Source: an uncultured Bryobacterales bacterium
GTDB lineage: Bacteria; Acidobacteriota; Terriglobia; Bryobacterales; UBA6623
Reading direction: 5' to 3'
Length of the DNA: 64,000 nt
Assembly (NCBI GenBank): GCA_951813065.1
Contig: CATOTH010000006.1
Coordinates: forward strand, 186,001 to 250,000
The translations under genes were made by a program, and so were the position numbers. Below, piece after piece: positions 46,914-56,102 of the stretch; the stretch's first letter is position 1, and the number at the start of each line of letters is the position of its first letter. The notes below the pieces were generated by a model that saw nothing but the letters and a program-made list of their open reading frames with translations, was not told where the DNA came from and ran no database searches.

Positions 46914-49241
46914 TTAATCCTGATCGGAGCTTCGGTCCCGATCTCGGTCCCGATCTCGGTCCCGGCTCCTGTCCCGGCCCCGCTCGCGGTCGTCGGAGTG
47001 CCCGCGTCCTCCACCGGCGAACCGGCGTCCGCGACCAGAGCGATCGCGGTCCCCGGAGCCATAGCGGTCCGAGCGGTCCCGTCCACCCCGGTCCCGGGGC
47101 CCCCTGTCGCGCGGTCCACGGTCGCTTCGCTCGCGAGGCTTGTACGGCACACCCCGCCGTTCGGAAAGGATTGCGCGGCGGCTGAGCTTGATCCTGTTGC
47201 CATCCAGGGCTAGGCATTTGACCAGAATCTGGTCGCCGGCGTTGAGCTCGTCGCTTACCTCATGGACGTGCTGCTCCGAGATTTCGCTGATATGCAACAA
47301 GCCCTCCGTGCCGGGGAAGATTTCTACGAACGCACCAAAGGCAGCGATCTTTGTCACCGTGCCGAGGTACTCCTTGCCCACTTCCGGCGAAGCTGTCAGT
47401 GCCTTGATGCGTTCGATGGCCTCTCTTGCCTTCGCCCGATCTGACGAAGCGACGCTCACGTTGCCATCATCATCGACGTCGATCTTTGCCCCGGTGTCCT
47501 CTTGAATTCCCTTGATGTTCTTTCCACCTGGACCGATCAGATCCCGAATCTTGCTCTCGGGAATCGTGATCTGAGTGATTTGCGGCGCATGCTCCGCCAC
47601 CTGCTCACGGGGCGCCCCAAGAGCTTCGGCCATCGTTGCCAAGATTTCCAGGCGCGCTTTATGGGCTTGCGCAAGCGCTTGCTTCAGGACGTCGAGACTT
47701 ACCTTGGGCTGCTTGATGTCCATCTGAAGGGCCGTAATGCCGGCTTCCGTGCCGGCGACCTTGAAATCCATGTCTCCGTAGTGGTCTTCCGCTCCGGCGA
47801 TGTCTGTCAGGACAACGAATTCGTCCTCCTGGGTCACCAAGCCCATCGCGATACCGGCAACGGGTGCCCTAATTGGCACACCGGCGTCCATCAGCGCTAG
47901 CGAACCCCCGCAGACCGTTGCCATCGAACTCGATCCATTGGACTCCAGGATGTCGCTGACCACGCGCAGGGTGTAGGGAAATTCCTCGTGATCTGGAATC
48001 ACGGGCGTGAGGGCTCGTTCAGCAAGTAGGCCATGTCCGATCTCCCGGCGCCCAGCTCCTCGCATAAAACCTGTTTCTCCAACGCTAAATGGGGGGAAGT
48101 TATAGTGAACCATGAACCGCTTCTCGAAGTTCATGTCTTCGATACGCTCCTGACGCTGGCCGTCAACCTTGGTACCGAGCGTTGCCGAAACGAGGGCCTG
48201 CGTCTCGCCACGGGTGAAAACCGCGGAACCGTGTGCTCTGGCAAGTTCGGACACCTCGCAAGAGATATCGCGGATCTTGTCAGGGGCGCGATGGTCGGGA
48301 CGTCGCCCTAGCCCGAAGACCTGCTTGCGGAAGAGCTTCTCCTGCCATGGCTCCATGAAGGACGACGCCACCGCCAACTTGTCGGCGTCCGCGGCGTAGT
48401 ATTGCTTGACTTCTTTCTTGATCGCGCGGAACTGCGCGTAGCTCTCCAGCTTGTCTTTGTTGCTCGTGTCGAGTGCCTCCTCTGCCCGCTCGCCCCACTT
48501 GGCCTCGATCTCGTCTCGGACGGACTGGTCAATCGTCGGTGCAGCGAACTCTCGCTTCGGCTTGCCGGCCTTGGATTGGAGTTCTGCGATTGCCGCAACG
48601 ATCTTCTTGCAACCGTCGTGGCCCTGGCGAATGGCTTCGATCATGGCGTCTTCGTCCGCTTCGTTGGCGTCAGCTTCGACCATCACGATGCCATCGTTGG
48701 CCGCAGCCACCGTGATGTGGATGTTGGCCTCCGCCACTTCTTCGTAGGTTGGGTTCAACACCCAATCGTCTTCGCCGATCCGCGCGACCCGTACCGACCC
48801 CGTAGTGAGGACTACCGGGATATCAGAGACTGCCACTGCCGCGGAGGCTCCGATCATTGCGTAGATACTTGGATCGTGGGTGGGGTCCGCCGAGACCACG
48901 AACGCAATGATCTGGGTCTCGTTGCGGTAGCCCGCCGGGAAGAGTGGGCGCAAAGGTCGGTCCATCATGCGGCAGGTGACGGTCTCCTTGTCGGAAAGCC
49001 GGCCCTCCCGCTTGATATAGCCTCCAGGGAATCTACCAGCGGCGTACGTGTACTCGCGGTAGTCAACCGTCAAGGGGAAGAAGTCAATGCCCTCGCGGGG
49101 GTCCTGGGCGGAAGTGGCAGTGACAAGCACTTGGGTGTCGCCGCAACGGACGACTACGGAACCGCCAGCCTGTTTCGCCAAGCGGCCCGTCTCAAGCGAG
49201 ACAATCTTGCTGTCCAGCTCGAATTCGACAATGTGTTTCAT
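46914..49241 (-). CDS. pnp: polyribonucleotide nucleotidyltransferase (PNPase)
   Basis: A 775-residue RNA-degrading enzyme. Two RNase PH domains (about 1-225 and 300-545) carry GRLAKQAGGSVVVRCGDTQVLVT and DRPLRPLFPAGYRNE, then GSAVFTRGETQALVSATLG and LMDAGVPI. KH (IPESKIRDLIGPGGKNIKGI) and S1 (GKEYLGTVTKIAAFGAFVEIFPG) domains follow. The last about 85 residues are a long RG/RD-rich tail (SDRGPRDRGPRDRGG, DRDRDRDRDRSS), longer than in most PNPases, that may bind RNA or the degradosome. The ribosome site AGAAGGA lies 13 bases before ATG 49239-49241. Confidence 0.97.
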   Translation of the reverse strand: MKHIVEFELDSKIVSLETGRLAKQAGGSVVVRCGDTQVLVTATSAQDPREGIDFFPLTVDYREYTYAAGRFPGGYIKREGRLSDKETVTCRMMDRPLRPLFPAGYRNETQIIAFVVSADPTHDPSIYAMIGASAAVAVSDIPVVLTTGSVRVARIGEDDWVLNPTYEEVAEANIHITVAAANDGIVMVEADANEADEDAMIEAIRQGHDGCKKIVAAIAELQSKAGKPKREFAAPTIDQSVRDEIEAKWGERAEEALDTSNKDKLESYAQFRAIKKEVKQYYAADADKLAVASSFMEPWQEKLFRKQVFGLGRRPDHRAPDKIRDISCEVSELARAHGSAVFTRGETQALVSATLGTKVDGQRQERIEDMNFEKRFMVHYNFPPFSVGETGFMRGAGRREIGHGLLAERALTPVIPDHEEFPYTLRVVSDILESNGSSSMATVCGGSLALMDAGVPIRAPVAGIAMGLVTQEDEFVVLTDIAGAEDHYGDMDFKVAGTEAGITALQMDIKQPKVSLDVLKQALAQAHKARLEILATMAEALGAPREQVAEHAPQITQITIPESKIRDLIGPGGKNIKGIQEDTGAKIDVDDDGNVSVASSDRAKAREAIERIKALTASPEVGKEYLGTVTKIAAFGAFVEIFPGTEGLLHISEISEQHVHEVSDELNAGDQILVKCLALDGNRIKLSRRAILSERRGVPYKPRERSDRGPRDRGPRDRGGRDRSDRYGSGDRDRSGRGRRFAGGGRGHSDDRERGRDRSRDRDRDRDRDRSSDQD
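46933..46964 (-). repeat. 12-bp tandem repeat in the pnp C-terminal tail
   Basis: CGGTCCCGATCT occurs at 46933-46944 and again at 46945-46956, then the first eight bases at 46957-46964. On the minus strand it encodes alternating Asp-Arg. This part of the tail could change length by slippage. Confidence 0.7.
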
Positions 49242-49263
49242 GTTTTTGGTGTATCCTTCTGCG

Positions 49264-49288
49264 GCCCGCCCCGTATTGGAGGGGGGGC
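49264..49288 (-). promoter_or_regulatory. leader hairpin between rpsO and pnp
   Basis: Positions 49264-49272 (GCCCGCCCC) pair with 49281-49288 (GGGGGGGC) with a one-base bulge and an eight-base loop (GTATTGGA). No run of T follows on the minus strand, so it is not a normal terminator. In E. coli a hairpin upstream of pnp is cut by RNase III and controls pnp; this could be a similar element. The 9-base direct repeat GGCCGCAGA flanks it. Confidence 0.45.
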
Positions 49289-49474
49289 CTATCTGCGGCC
49301 ATGCAAGAGAGTTTTGGGAATGATGCGCGGCCCGACCGGACCGTCCGCTGCTATGCGGTAGTGACGGATGCTATCCGCTCCCAACCGGGTTGGTATTCCT
49401 GGGAGGGGAATCGTTGCGGATTCGGGATAGGGGTTCGGCTGACTGCCTCATTGCGAATCCCGCACGGGCTCGCG

Positions 49475-49744
49475 CTAGCCCCGGATGCCCAGAGCTTCTA
49501 CGACCCGCACATACTCGCCGGGGTTCTTCCGGCTCAGATAGCGCAGGAGGCGACGGCGCCGACTGACCATCTTGAGAAGGCCCCGACGGGAGGAAAAGTC
49601 CTTCCGGTGGGCCTTTAGGTGTTCCGTAAGTTCGGCAATGCGATGCGTGAGAGCCGCAATCTGAACCTGCGCGGAACCGACATCTTTAGCGTGGGTTCCG
49701 TAGGTCTTGACAAGATCTTGCTCCGCCTGAGCTGCGAGTGACAT
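49475..49744 (-). CDS. rpsO: 30S ribosomal protein S15
   Basis: An 89-residue ribosomal protein with the S15 core (TGSAQVQIAALTHRIAELTEHLKAH type, here VGSAQVQIAALTHRI; then SRRGLLKMVSRRRRLLRYL). It precedes pnp on the same strand, the order common in bacteria. AAGGAG lies 13 bases before ATG 49742-49744, slightly far. Confidence 0.97.
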   Translation of the reverse strand: MSLAAQAEQDLVKTYGTHAKDVGSAQVQIAALTHRIAELTEHLKAHRKDFSSRRGLLKMVSRRRRLLRYLSRKNPGEYVRVVEALGIRG

Positions 49745-50436
49745 GCTCGGTTCAGGTCTCCTTCCTCAATCCAACTCTGCTTGGCCTGCTCGAAGTATAG
49801 CAGAGCGCCGCCGGACAAGATTTTCCCCGTTCCGTCACCCATCTCCTCGTATGCGGGTGGCCCCTACGCGTCGGATGCCACGACCGTGCTCTTCGGGGTG
49901 GCAATTAGTGTGCTCACAGAATGCTCCTCTAGAAGCCCTTACGAGCCCCTGAGTTGACTAGCGTCCTCTCCGTCGACCGGTACGTTGCAACTTCCTTTCC
50001 GGTCCCGGCCCGTGTCTATCGGATTCGCGAGCCTCGCCTTGGCAAGCGCGGTCTGGACGAGGGTATGGCGGGTACGCGCTCCACTACGGGCGGGGCAAGC
50101 CCCTGAGGGAGACTTCCTTTCTGGTGATATCGGCGCTGCCCAGTCTTGAATGGATCTCGTCAATGTCGTGTTTCCGGCGGGCAGGGAACGACATAGTGCT
50201 TTCGCAAACACCGTTGGAGCCTCGTCAGCCGTTTTGGTCAAAGTTCATGGGGCCATGCTATCGTGCGCAAGATGGCATCGGATGCGGGTGCCACGCGGAG
50301 GGAGGTTGCGTCCATTCGTCCCCCTTTTGCGTGGAAGTCGTCAGTTGCCAAATGCCTGCATGCCATCGGTGCCGGACTCGGGCAGGCATCCCCTAAGAAC
50401 CGAGCGGAGGATGCGGCCCGATTGTTCGGAGTTGCC
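49745..50436. other. intergenic region between rpsO and the decaheme cytochrome
   Basis: This divergent gap is 692 bases if the cytochrome begins at GTG 50437 (518 if at GTG 50263). Apart from the rpsO promoter I see no gene; short frames here lack coding character. The cytochrome regulatory region must lie here. Confidence 0.5.
49794..49802 (-). promoter_or_regulatory. extended -10 promoter of rpsO
   Basis: On the minus strand TGCTATACT gives an extended -10 box (TG-n-TATACT, five of six matches). It lies about 50 bases before the rpsO ATG. A TTGTCC box is 13 bases upstream, too close for a normal -35, which fits an extended -10 promoter. Confidence 0.5.
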
Positions 50437-51381
50437 GTGATCTCCGTTTCGACACGCCTTGTGGCGGCATTGATCGTAGCGGTCGTGTCGCACGGCGCAC
50501 TGGCCCAAATCCCTGGTGCCCCAAGAGGCCAGCAGTTCCTCGGAAGCCAAGTCTGCCAAGGGTGTCACGCGCAGGTGTGGAGCGGGTTTGTTCGCAACCC
50601 GCACTTCAAGTCGGTGGCGCGGGAGACCGAACCCCCCGAGCGGACCGGTTGCGAGGGTTGTCACGGCCCCGCTGGCTTACATGTGATCAACCTGGACAAG
50701 ACGCAGATAGTACAATTCCCGCGACTGCTCCCAAGCGAGGCCCAAGGTAGGTGCCTCGCGTGTCATTCCGAAGATTTCGGTAAGCTCCACATTCGCCGGT
50801 CTGCGCACTTGACCGGGGAAGTCGGCTGCTTGAGTTGCCATTCGGTCCATGACGCGCACGAGGACGGTCCGCTCCTGGCTGCGCGTGAGCGCAATGTGTG
50901 TTATCGGTGCCATCAAGACATCCGGGCGCATTTCGACATGCCCTTCAAGCACCGCGTCAACGAAGGCGCGATCAGCTGCACCGATTGCCACAATCCTCAC
51001 GGAACTGCTGTCACGACCTGGGGTGGCGCCAACGCCCAGCGGATGGTTGCTCAGGCGCTAGGCAACGATATCGCTTGCGTGAAATGTCACGCAGACAAGC
51101 GCGGGCCTTTCGTCCACGAGCACGCCCCCGTCGCGGTGGAGGGCTGTGCGACATGCCACAACGCCCATGGCAGCACAAACCCACGCTTGCTCAACCGCCC
51201 AGCAGTCTTTGCGCTTTGCATGGAGTGCCACAGTGACATTGCAGGATTCGGAACCCGTGCTGAAGGGATTCCGGGGCCGACACGCTGGTTTCACAACTTG
51301 GCCGACCCCACATTCCGGGAGTGCGTATTGTGCCACTCCAAGATCCACGGTTCGAATGTCGATCCGCTGTTCCGCCGATGA
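50437..51381 (+). CDS. decaheme c-type cytochrome (MtrA/DmsE-like)
   Basis: A protein of 314 residues when read from GTG 50437, which starts a clean signal peptide (STRLVAALIVAVVSHGALA). GTG 50263 is an alternative that adds 58 poorly hydrophobic residues. Ten CXXCH heme sites are present in order: CQGCH, CEGCH, CLACH, CLSCH, CYRCH, CTDCH, CVKCH, CATCH, CMECH and CVLCH. Number of hemes, size and the short gaps between them match the MtrA/PioA/DmsE group, in which a periplasmic decaheme rod fills an outer-membrane barrel. The stop overlaps the next gene, the barrel, by four bases. Confidence 0.92.
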   Translation: MISVSTRLVAALIVAVVSHGALAQIPGAPRGQQFLGSQVCQGCHAQVWSGFVRNPHFKSVARETEPPERTGCEGCHGPAGLHVINLDKTQIVQFPRLLPSEAQGRCLACHSEDFGKLHIRRSAHLTGEVGCLSCHSVHDAHEDGPLLAARERNVCYRCHQDIRAHFDMPFKHRVNEGAISCTDCHNPHGTAVTTWGGANAQRMVAQALGNDIACVKCHADKRGPFVHEHAPVAVEGCATCHNAHGSTNPRLLNRPAVFALCMECHSDIAGFGTRAEGIPGPTRWFHNLADPTFRECVLCHSKIHGSNVDPLFRR

Positions 51382-53381
51382 GAGTCCCTCTGGCTGCGTT
51401 GCTTGCCTGTCCCCTCGCCCTAGCCCAAGAGCCGGTGACATCTGTGCCGGAAGCGTCTGGACAGTCGAAAGAGATTGGCGGATACTCGATTTCCAATTCA
51501 GTCGAGGTGGGGTATCGCTTTGCCTCAGCGAACGGCGATCTTGATATCTATCGAGCCGGGCCGAACTACGGTAATGGGTTGAGGCTGTTCGAGGGACGCT
51601 TGCGGGTCCATTCGCTGGACGGGAAGGGACGACTGGCGGACGAATTTTCAGTTCGCTCGTTTGGGGCTGCACGAGATCCCTACCAGGCTCACGTCATCCG
51701 CATTGAGAAGAACGGAGTCTACAGGTACGACGGCCAGTACCGTCTAGTTCGGTACCACAACCGCCTCGGCTCACTATGGGGTGGCGAGAGGGGCCTGCGG
51801 ACGTCTAGATCGTTCCAGAACCATGATTTCGTCTTCCATCCAGGATCGCGGTTCGAAGTCATGTTCGGCTATGACCGGAATCGGAGGACCGGGCCCGGAT
51901 TTTCGTCGGCGGCTGTCAGGGATGAATTCGGCGGGTACTCCCCCAACCACATCCTTCGGTATCAACGTGACTTCAGCCAGGCGGGAAGCCAGTACCGCTT
52001 TGGCTTCGATGCGCGCTTCGCCGGCCTCGCCCTGACGGCTAGGCAGGCCCTTGACCGCTACGAGGAGGGCGGGGATGCAACCACTGCCGAGTGGCTGTTT
52101 CCGGATGGCGGAACCTCGCAGTCAGCGGAGAGTTTCGCGCTTTCTGACCCCCTCCGCCGGCGAACGCCGATCACCACGATCGCCTTGAGAACCCGGAGCG
52201 AACGCCGTTTCGGTTTCAACGCCCGCTACGTCTATGCGGGAGGCTCGGGGGATGCGACGCTCCGGGAAAACATCTCGACTCTTGATCCGGCCGCAAGCCT
52301 GGCCATGCACCGCGAAACACTGGTGATCGGCGACGCGAATCGCAAGCAGAGCTCTGGTGACCTGACCCTTGTTCTCCTGCCGGCACTTCGCTGGACTGTG
52401 ACCAATACGACTGCGTTCCACAACACGCGGATCGATGGCCAGGCATCGTTCCTGGAGATCGGACTCTACCGAAACGAGTATCTGAGATTCAACCACTTGG
52501 GGGTTCGTCGGCTTTCGAATGCAACCGAGGCCAACTTCCGCCCGATCAAACCGGTCAGTCTCTACGGGGCGTTCCGCGTGTCCGCTCGACGCGTTTGGGC
52601 CGAGGACGCCCTGAGGTTTCCGAACTTCGAGTTCGCCAATGCACTAACGGCGACCGGCAACGAAGTTCGTTCCGGTTCCGGGGGCTTTCGGTGGGTGCCG
52701 AGTGCAGCGTTGAGGGCGTCGATCGATTTCGAGGTTGGCATGGCGGATCGCCCCTTGACGCCCACCAGCGAACGTCGGTTCCACAACGAGTCCGCCCGTC
52801 TGCGCTGGCGCCACGATGACCTTGTCGTCAGCGGATTCGTCATGAACCGGGTCAATGACAATCCGACCGAGTTGCTCGCCCACAGTTCGAAGAGTCGTTC
52901 CCAGGGGATGCACGCCAGCTGGGCGAGACCGCAGTCTGGAGTGGTGCTCGATGCTGGCTATAGCTTGCTGCAACTCGATGTTTCCACGGGAATCCTCAAT
53001 CTGTTTGATCTGGGAGGCGACGAGCCCGAGCGTAGCCGCTCCCTCTATGCCAGCAGGATCCACAACGTGAACTTCGCATTGAGACTCTCGCCTGCCGAAC
53101 GGGTCACGATTCATGTCGGACTGGCCATGACGCGGGATCTGGGGAAGAAGGACTTCGATGCATCGCTTGCCGGGGCTTCCCGATTCACGCGCGAAGACGC
53201 CATCGTCGCGTCGAGCCTGCCGATGTCCTATTTCTCGCCGCAAACGCGCCTGTCAGTTTCGCTGAAAGCGAATCTTTCGTGGAATCTTGGCTGGCAGCAC
53301 TTCAGTTACTCGGAGCGGCTAGCCGGAGTTCAGGGGTATCGAGCCCACATGGCGTTCTCGAGTCTCACCATCGGTTTCTAG
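51378..53381 (+). CDS. outer-membrane beta-barrel (MtrB/PioB/DmsF-like porin)
   Basis: A 667-residue protein with signal peptide (MRVPLAALLACPLALAQ). The rest is an alternating pattern of beta strands with aromatic belts, periplasmic short turns and long loops, and ends in strand YRAHMAFSSLTIGF with terminal Phe. Length is close to MtrB (about 700). The start codon overlaps the stop of the decaheme gene (ATGA), which fits the known pairing of MtrA and MtrB. A CXXC motif seen in Shewanella MtrB is absent. Sequence likeness is at the level of architecture and context, so assignment is an inference. Confidence 0.75.
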   Translation: MRVPLAALLACPLALAQEPVTSVPEASGQSKEIGGYSISNSVEVGYRFASANGDLDIYRAGPNYGNGLRLFEGRLRVHSLDGKGRLADEFSVRSFGAARDPYQAHVIRIEKNGVYRYDGQYRLVRYHNRLGSLWGGERGLRTSRSFQNHDFVFHPGSRFEVMFGYDRNRRTGPGFSSAAVRDEFGGYSPNHILRYQRDFSQAGSQYRFGFDARFAGLALTARQALDRYEEGGDATTAEWLFPDGGTSQSAESFALSDPLRRRTPITTIALRTRSERRFGFNARYVYAGGSGDATLRENISTLDPAASLAMHRETLVIGDANRKQSSGDLTLVLLPALRWTVTNTTAFHNTRIDGQASFLEIGLYRNEYLRFNHLGVRRLSNATEANFRPIKPVSLYGAFRVSARRVWAEDALRFPNFEFANALTATGNEVRSGSGGFRWVPSAALRASIDFEVGMADRPLTPTSERRFHNESARLRWRHDDLVVSGFVMNRVNDNPTELLAHSSKSRSQGMHASWARPQSGVVLDAGYSLLQLDVSTGILNLFDLGGDEPERSRSLYASRIHNVNFALRLSPAERVTIHVGLAMTRDLGKKDFDASLAGASRFTREDAIVASSLPMSYFSPQTRLSVSLKANLSWNLGWQHFSYSERLAGVQGYRAHMAFSSLTIGF

Positions 53382-53549
53382 CGGAGACGGAGCTTGGCGA
53401 CGAACTCCGGCACAGCTGAAATCGAGTCGAACTGCACGACCTAATCGGCAGAATCTGACGATTAGGTCACGACCCGCAGCGCTCGGCCTCTTGGGCTTTG
53501 CGAGTGCCGTTCTCCGGCTATCGACACGCAGCCGATCTAGCGGTACTTG

Positions 53550-55304
53550 CTAGGGTGTGGTACCGGCTGATGCGTCTGGAATTGTAGCTTGGCTGGCCGT
53601 TGAAACAACGGACCACATTCCCATCTCGTCCTTACTGGCACTAACGCCGTAGCGCGAGAGTTCTACGGATTGATCGCCGCATCGCTCCACGTTCCGCGCC
53701 GCCACCCTGGCGCATGCCTTCTGCCCGTCCGCATCCACGGTGAATCGCACTTCAACTCCGTCGAATGACAGAGCGCAGCTCTGCCCGGCGAGGACGTTCG
53801 AATCCGAGGAGCACTGTGGAGCCTGCGCCAAGGCCGCGGGCTCGCCCACCAAGAGTCGCGGTCCGGCCGGCGACATGACGTCGTCGATCTCCACCGAGAC
53901 CGAATGGATTCCACTCGACAGATCTGTGGGAATCTTGACGTCCAGGCGGTTCACCCCCAGGAAGCCGGGGGCAGCGCCAATGTAGAGGATGTCCGCAACA
54001 GGCACGGTAGTGTCTCCGATAGACACGCTGAAGTTCGTCGAAGCCAGGCTCCTATCCTCCCGAGCCACTTCGCCGGTCGCCAGCGCGGTTGCGGCCGCTC
54101 CGAAGCCCGTTCCGAACATCGAGATGGTTTCCCCCGGAGCTGCTGGCGATGCTTCGATTCCAGGAAGCATATTCTTGGGACCGACGGGAGTTCCATCGGC
54201 GTGTAGTGCCGCCACTGCTGCCGGATCGTCCGAGGACCGCAGCAAGGCGGGTTGAACGGAAGCAATCTCGAAAGAAACCTCGTTACTGGAGACTTCCGTT
54301 GCAAGTTCGCAGTCCCTCAAAACCTTGACCGTCGCTGAGCCCGCTGCAACGGTCGTGGGAACCTGAAAATCGATTCGGGAATTGGCAACATGCTTCAGAG
54401 GTGCCTTCACCCCGTTTACGTTGACGCAAGTACCCGCTAGGGTGGTTGGGAAATCCTTCGTTGCGGCAAACGAATGCCAAGCCTCGCTGCCTCGCGTGAC
54501 GAATTCAGATCCAAGGACGGTCGCCAGCGCACGCGGGGCTCCGCGCTCGGTCTTGCTGTAGAAATCGCCGAGGATCACTCCTTGTTCGGAGGAAATCACG
54601 GGGTCCCCTTGGGGTTCGACGGCAACCGCTGCGACTTCGGCCAACACCGAGTAAACCTGATCGCCGCTGTTGCTCCCGTTGCCGTTGGCTGCGACAGCGG
54701 CTGCGGCGATCCTGACGGAACCCGCGTCGGCGTCAGGCGCAGTCCAATCAATCGTGAATTCCGCCGAACTTCCGGTAACTGCCCGCCTGTGCGTCACCCA
54801 TTGAATATTGCCGGGCGTCGAAGCGCAGGTCCCAAGTCCAGCGCTTTCCACCAGCTTGCTCGACGAATCCGGGGCGATCGAGCCTGCGTTCGTGCACCCA
54901 TCCGACACTCTCGCAGTGAGCTGAAATCCGATTCGAGCTGCACTCGAATCGCTGACCTGGACGACGACCGAGACCGACTCTCCGGGCGTATACGTGTAAT
55001 CTGCAGCGTTGGCTCCGTTGATCAGCAGGGAAATGGACCCTGATCCGGAGTTCGCGTCGCTTCCTGAATGGCATTGCGTGCAGAGTTGCTCGCCCGGAAA
55101 ACCACCGCCGGTCTTGCCGGCACGCGCTCCACCCGAATGGGCGAGTGCGGAGGGTGCTGAGGCTACGGCTATGCCCAACAGCAAGACTGCGAGACCTAAC
55201 CGCCTGAAACGGTAACGGGCGCCCACTTGGAGTGGGCGTTTCTGAACCCAATGACCGTTGCGTGAGTCGCCCGTCAAGCCACGTACGAAAGATCTGGTCG
55301 GCAT
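53550..55304 (-). CDS. secreted monoheme reeler-like protein with TIGR03437-type C-terminus
   Basis: A 584-residue protein. A long leader (or GTG start nearer YRFRRLG) ends with hydrophobic LAVLLLGIAVASAPSALA. Just after cleavage lies a c-heme site CTQCH (residues 75-79) within GFPGEQLCTQCHSG, the sign of the reeler-like (choice-of-anchor V) domain, whose beta fold covers about 85-215. The C-terminal third fits the Solibacter C-terminal domain: AALHADGTPVGPKN, SMFGTGFG, ILYIGAAPGFLGVNRLDV, IHSVSVEI. GAGG precedes ATG 55302-55304. The gene converges with the barrel gene of the cytochrome pair. Confidence 0.82.
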   Translation of the reverse strand: MPTRSFVRGLTGDSRNGHWVQKRPLQVGARYRFRRLGLAVLLLGIAVASAPSALAHSGGARAGKTGGGFPGEQLCTQCHSGSDANSGSGSISLLINGANAADYTYTPGESVSVVVQVSDSSAARIGFQLTARVSDGCTNAGSIAPDSSSKLVESAGLGTCASTPGNIQWVTHRRAVTGSSAEFTIDWTAPDADAGSVRIAAAAVAANGNGSNSGDQVYSVLAEVAAVAVEPQGDPVISSEQGVILGDFYSKTERGAPRALATVLGSEFVTRGSEAWHSFAATKDFPTTLAGTCVNVNGVKAPLKHVANSRIDFQVPTTVAAGSATVKVLRDCELATEVSSNEVSFEIASVQPALLRSSDDPAAVAALHADGTPVGPKNMLPGIEASPAAPGETISMFGTGFGAAATALATGEVAREDRSLASTNFSVSIGDTTVPVADILYIGAAPGFLGVNRLDVKIPTDLSSGIHSVSVEIDDVMSPAGPRLLVGEPAALAQAPQCSSDSNVLAGQSCALSFDGVEVRFTVDADGQKACARVAARNVERCGDQSVELSRYGVSASKDEMGMWSVVSTASQATIPDASAGTTP

Positions 55305-55406
55305 TTCATCCTCAAATAGACCCACAATTCCTTAGGTGCATCCGATTGGAATTCGGTTTCATGCAATGGTAATCGCTTGAACCGTTTCACTTTACACGAT
55401 TTCCAA

Positions 55407-56102
55407 TTACGACGTTTGCAACCCCGCCGCCAGTTCTCGGCGGAGCCGATTGATCGTAAGCGTTTGAACGACCACTTTTCCGGGCCCGGTCAACGTAGCA
55501 AGAAAGAGCCCTTCACCGCCGAATACTGATGTCTTGATACCGCCGGCTAACTCAATGCTGTATTGGACGGAATCGTCGAAGCAAACGATGCAACCTGTGT
55601 CCACTTGCAGCGTTTCGTTGGGCTTCAGGTCAAATTCCACGAAGTCTCCGCCGGCGTGAATGAATGCGGTGCCTGGGCCGCTCAGCCGCTGCAGGATGAA
55701 GCCCTCGCCTCCGAACAATCCGGCACCCAGCCGGCGAGTCAGTGCGATGTCCAGTTTGACCGTTGATTCGGACACGACGAAACCGCCGCTCTGCACCAGA
55801 ATCGACTGCCCGTTGTCGAGGTGTAGTGGGCGCATCCGGCCCGGAAAATCCCCAGCGAATCCCACCTCCCCACCTTCATGCTGGCACGAGAAGTGCGTCA
55901 GGAATAGCGATTCGCCAGTCAGCTTGCGTTTCAGGCCTCCGAGCAGCTTTTGGCCTATCCCTTTGCCGTGCATCGTTGTCGCCCACGCGACCTGAGGCGT
56001 CTTGTAGACCATTTTTCCGGCTTCGGCCACGATCTCGTCACCAGGTTGCAGGCGGATTCGAACGATTTCGAGGTTGTCTCCCTCGATGCTGTAGTCAATC
56101 AT
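55407..56102 (-). CDS. AIM24/TIGR00266 family protein
   Basis: A 231-residue protein of the AIM24-like beta-structure family. Repeated glycine turns in similar halves are visible (GESLFLTHFSCQHEGGEVGFAG, GGEGFILQRLSGPGTAFIHAGG, GGEGLFLATLTGPGKVVVQTL). Members bind or stabilise other components, but a function is not proven in bacteria. ATG 56100-56102 is chosen because a promoter lies 15 bases upstream. Confidence 0.88.
   Translation of the reverse strand: MIDYSIEGDNLEIVRIRLQPGDEIVAEAGKMVYKTPQVAWATTMHGKGIGQKLLGGLKRKLTGESLFLTHFSCQHEGGEVGFAGDFPGRMRPLHLDNGQSILVQSGGFVVSESTVKLDIALTRRLGAGLFGGEGFILQRLSGPGTAFIHAGGDFVEFDLKPNETLQVDTGCIVCFDDSVQYSIELAGGIKTSVFGGEGLFLATLTGPGKVVVQTLTINRLRRELAAGLQTS

Noticed and set aside
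48402..49361. Open frame of 319 codons on the plus strand opposite pnp
   Set aside because: It is a shadow of a GC-rich, conserved gene; composition is arginine- and valine-rich with no motifs, while pnp on the other strand has every domain.
49939..50241. Open frame of 100 codons on the minus strand before the decaheme gene
   Set aside because: No recognisable features, no ribosome site, biased composition; treated as intergenic.
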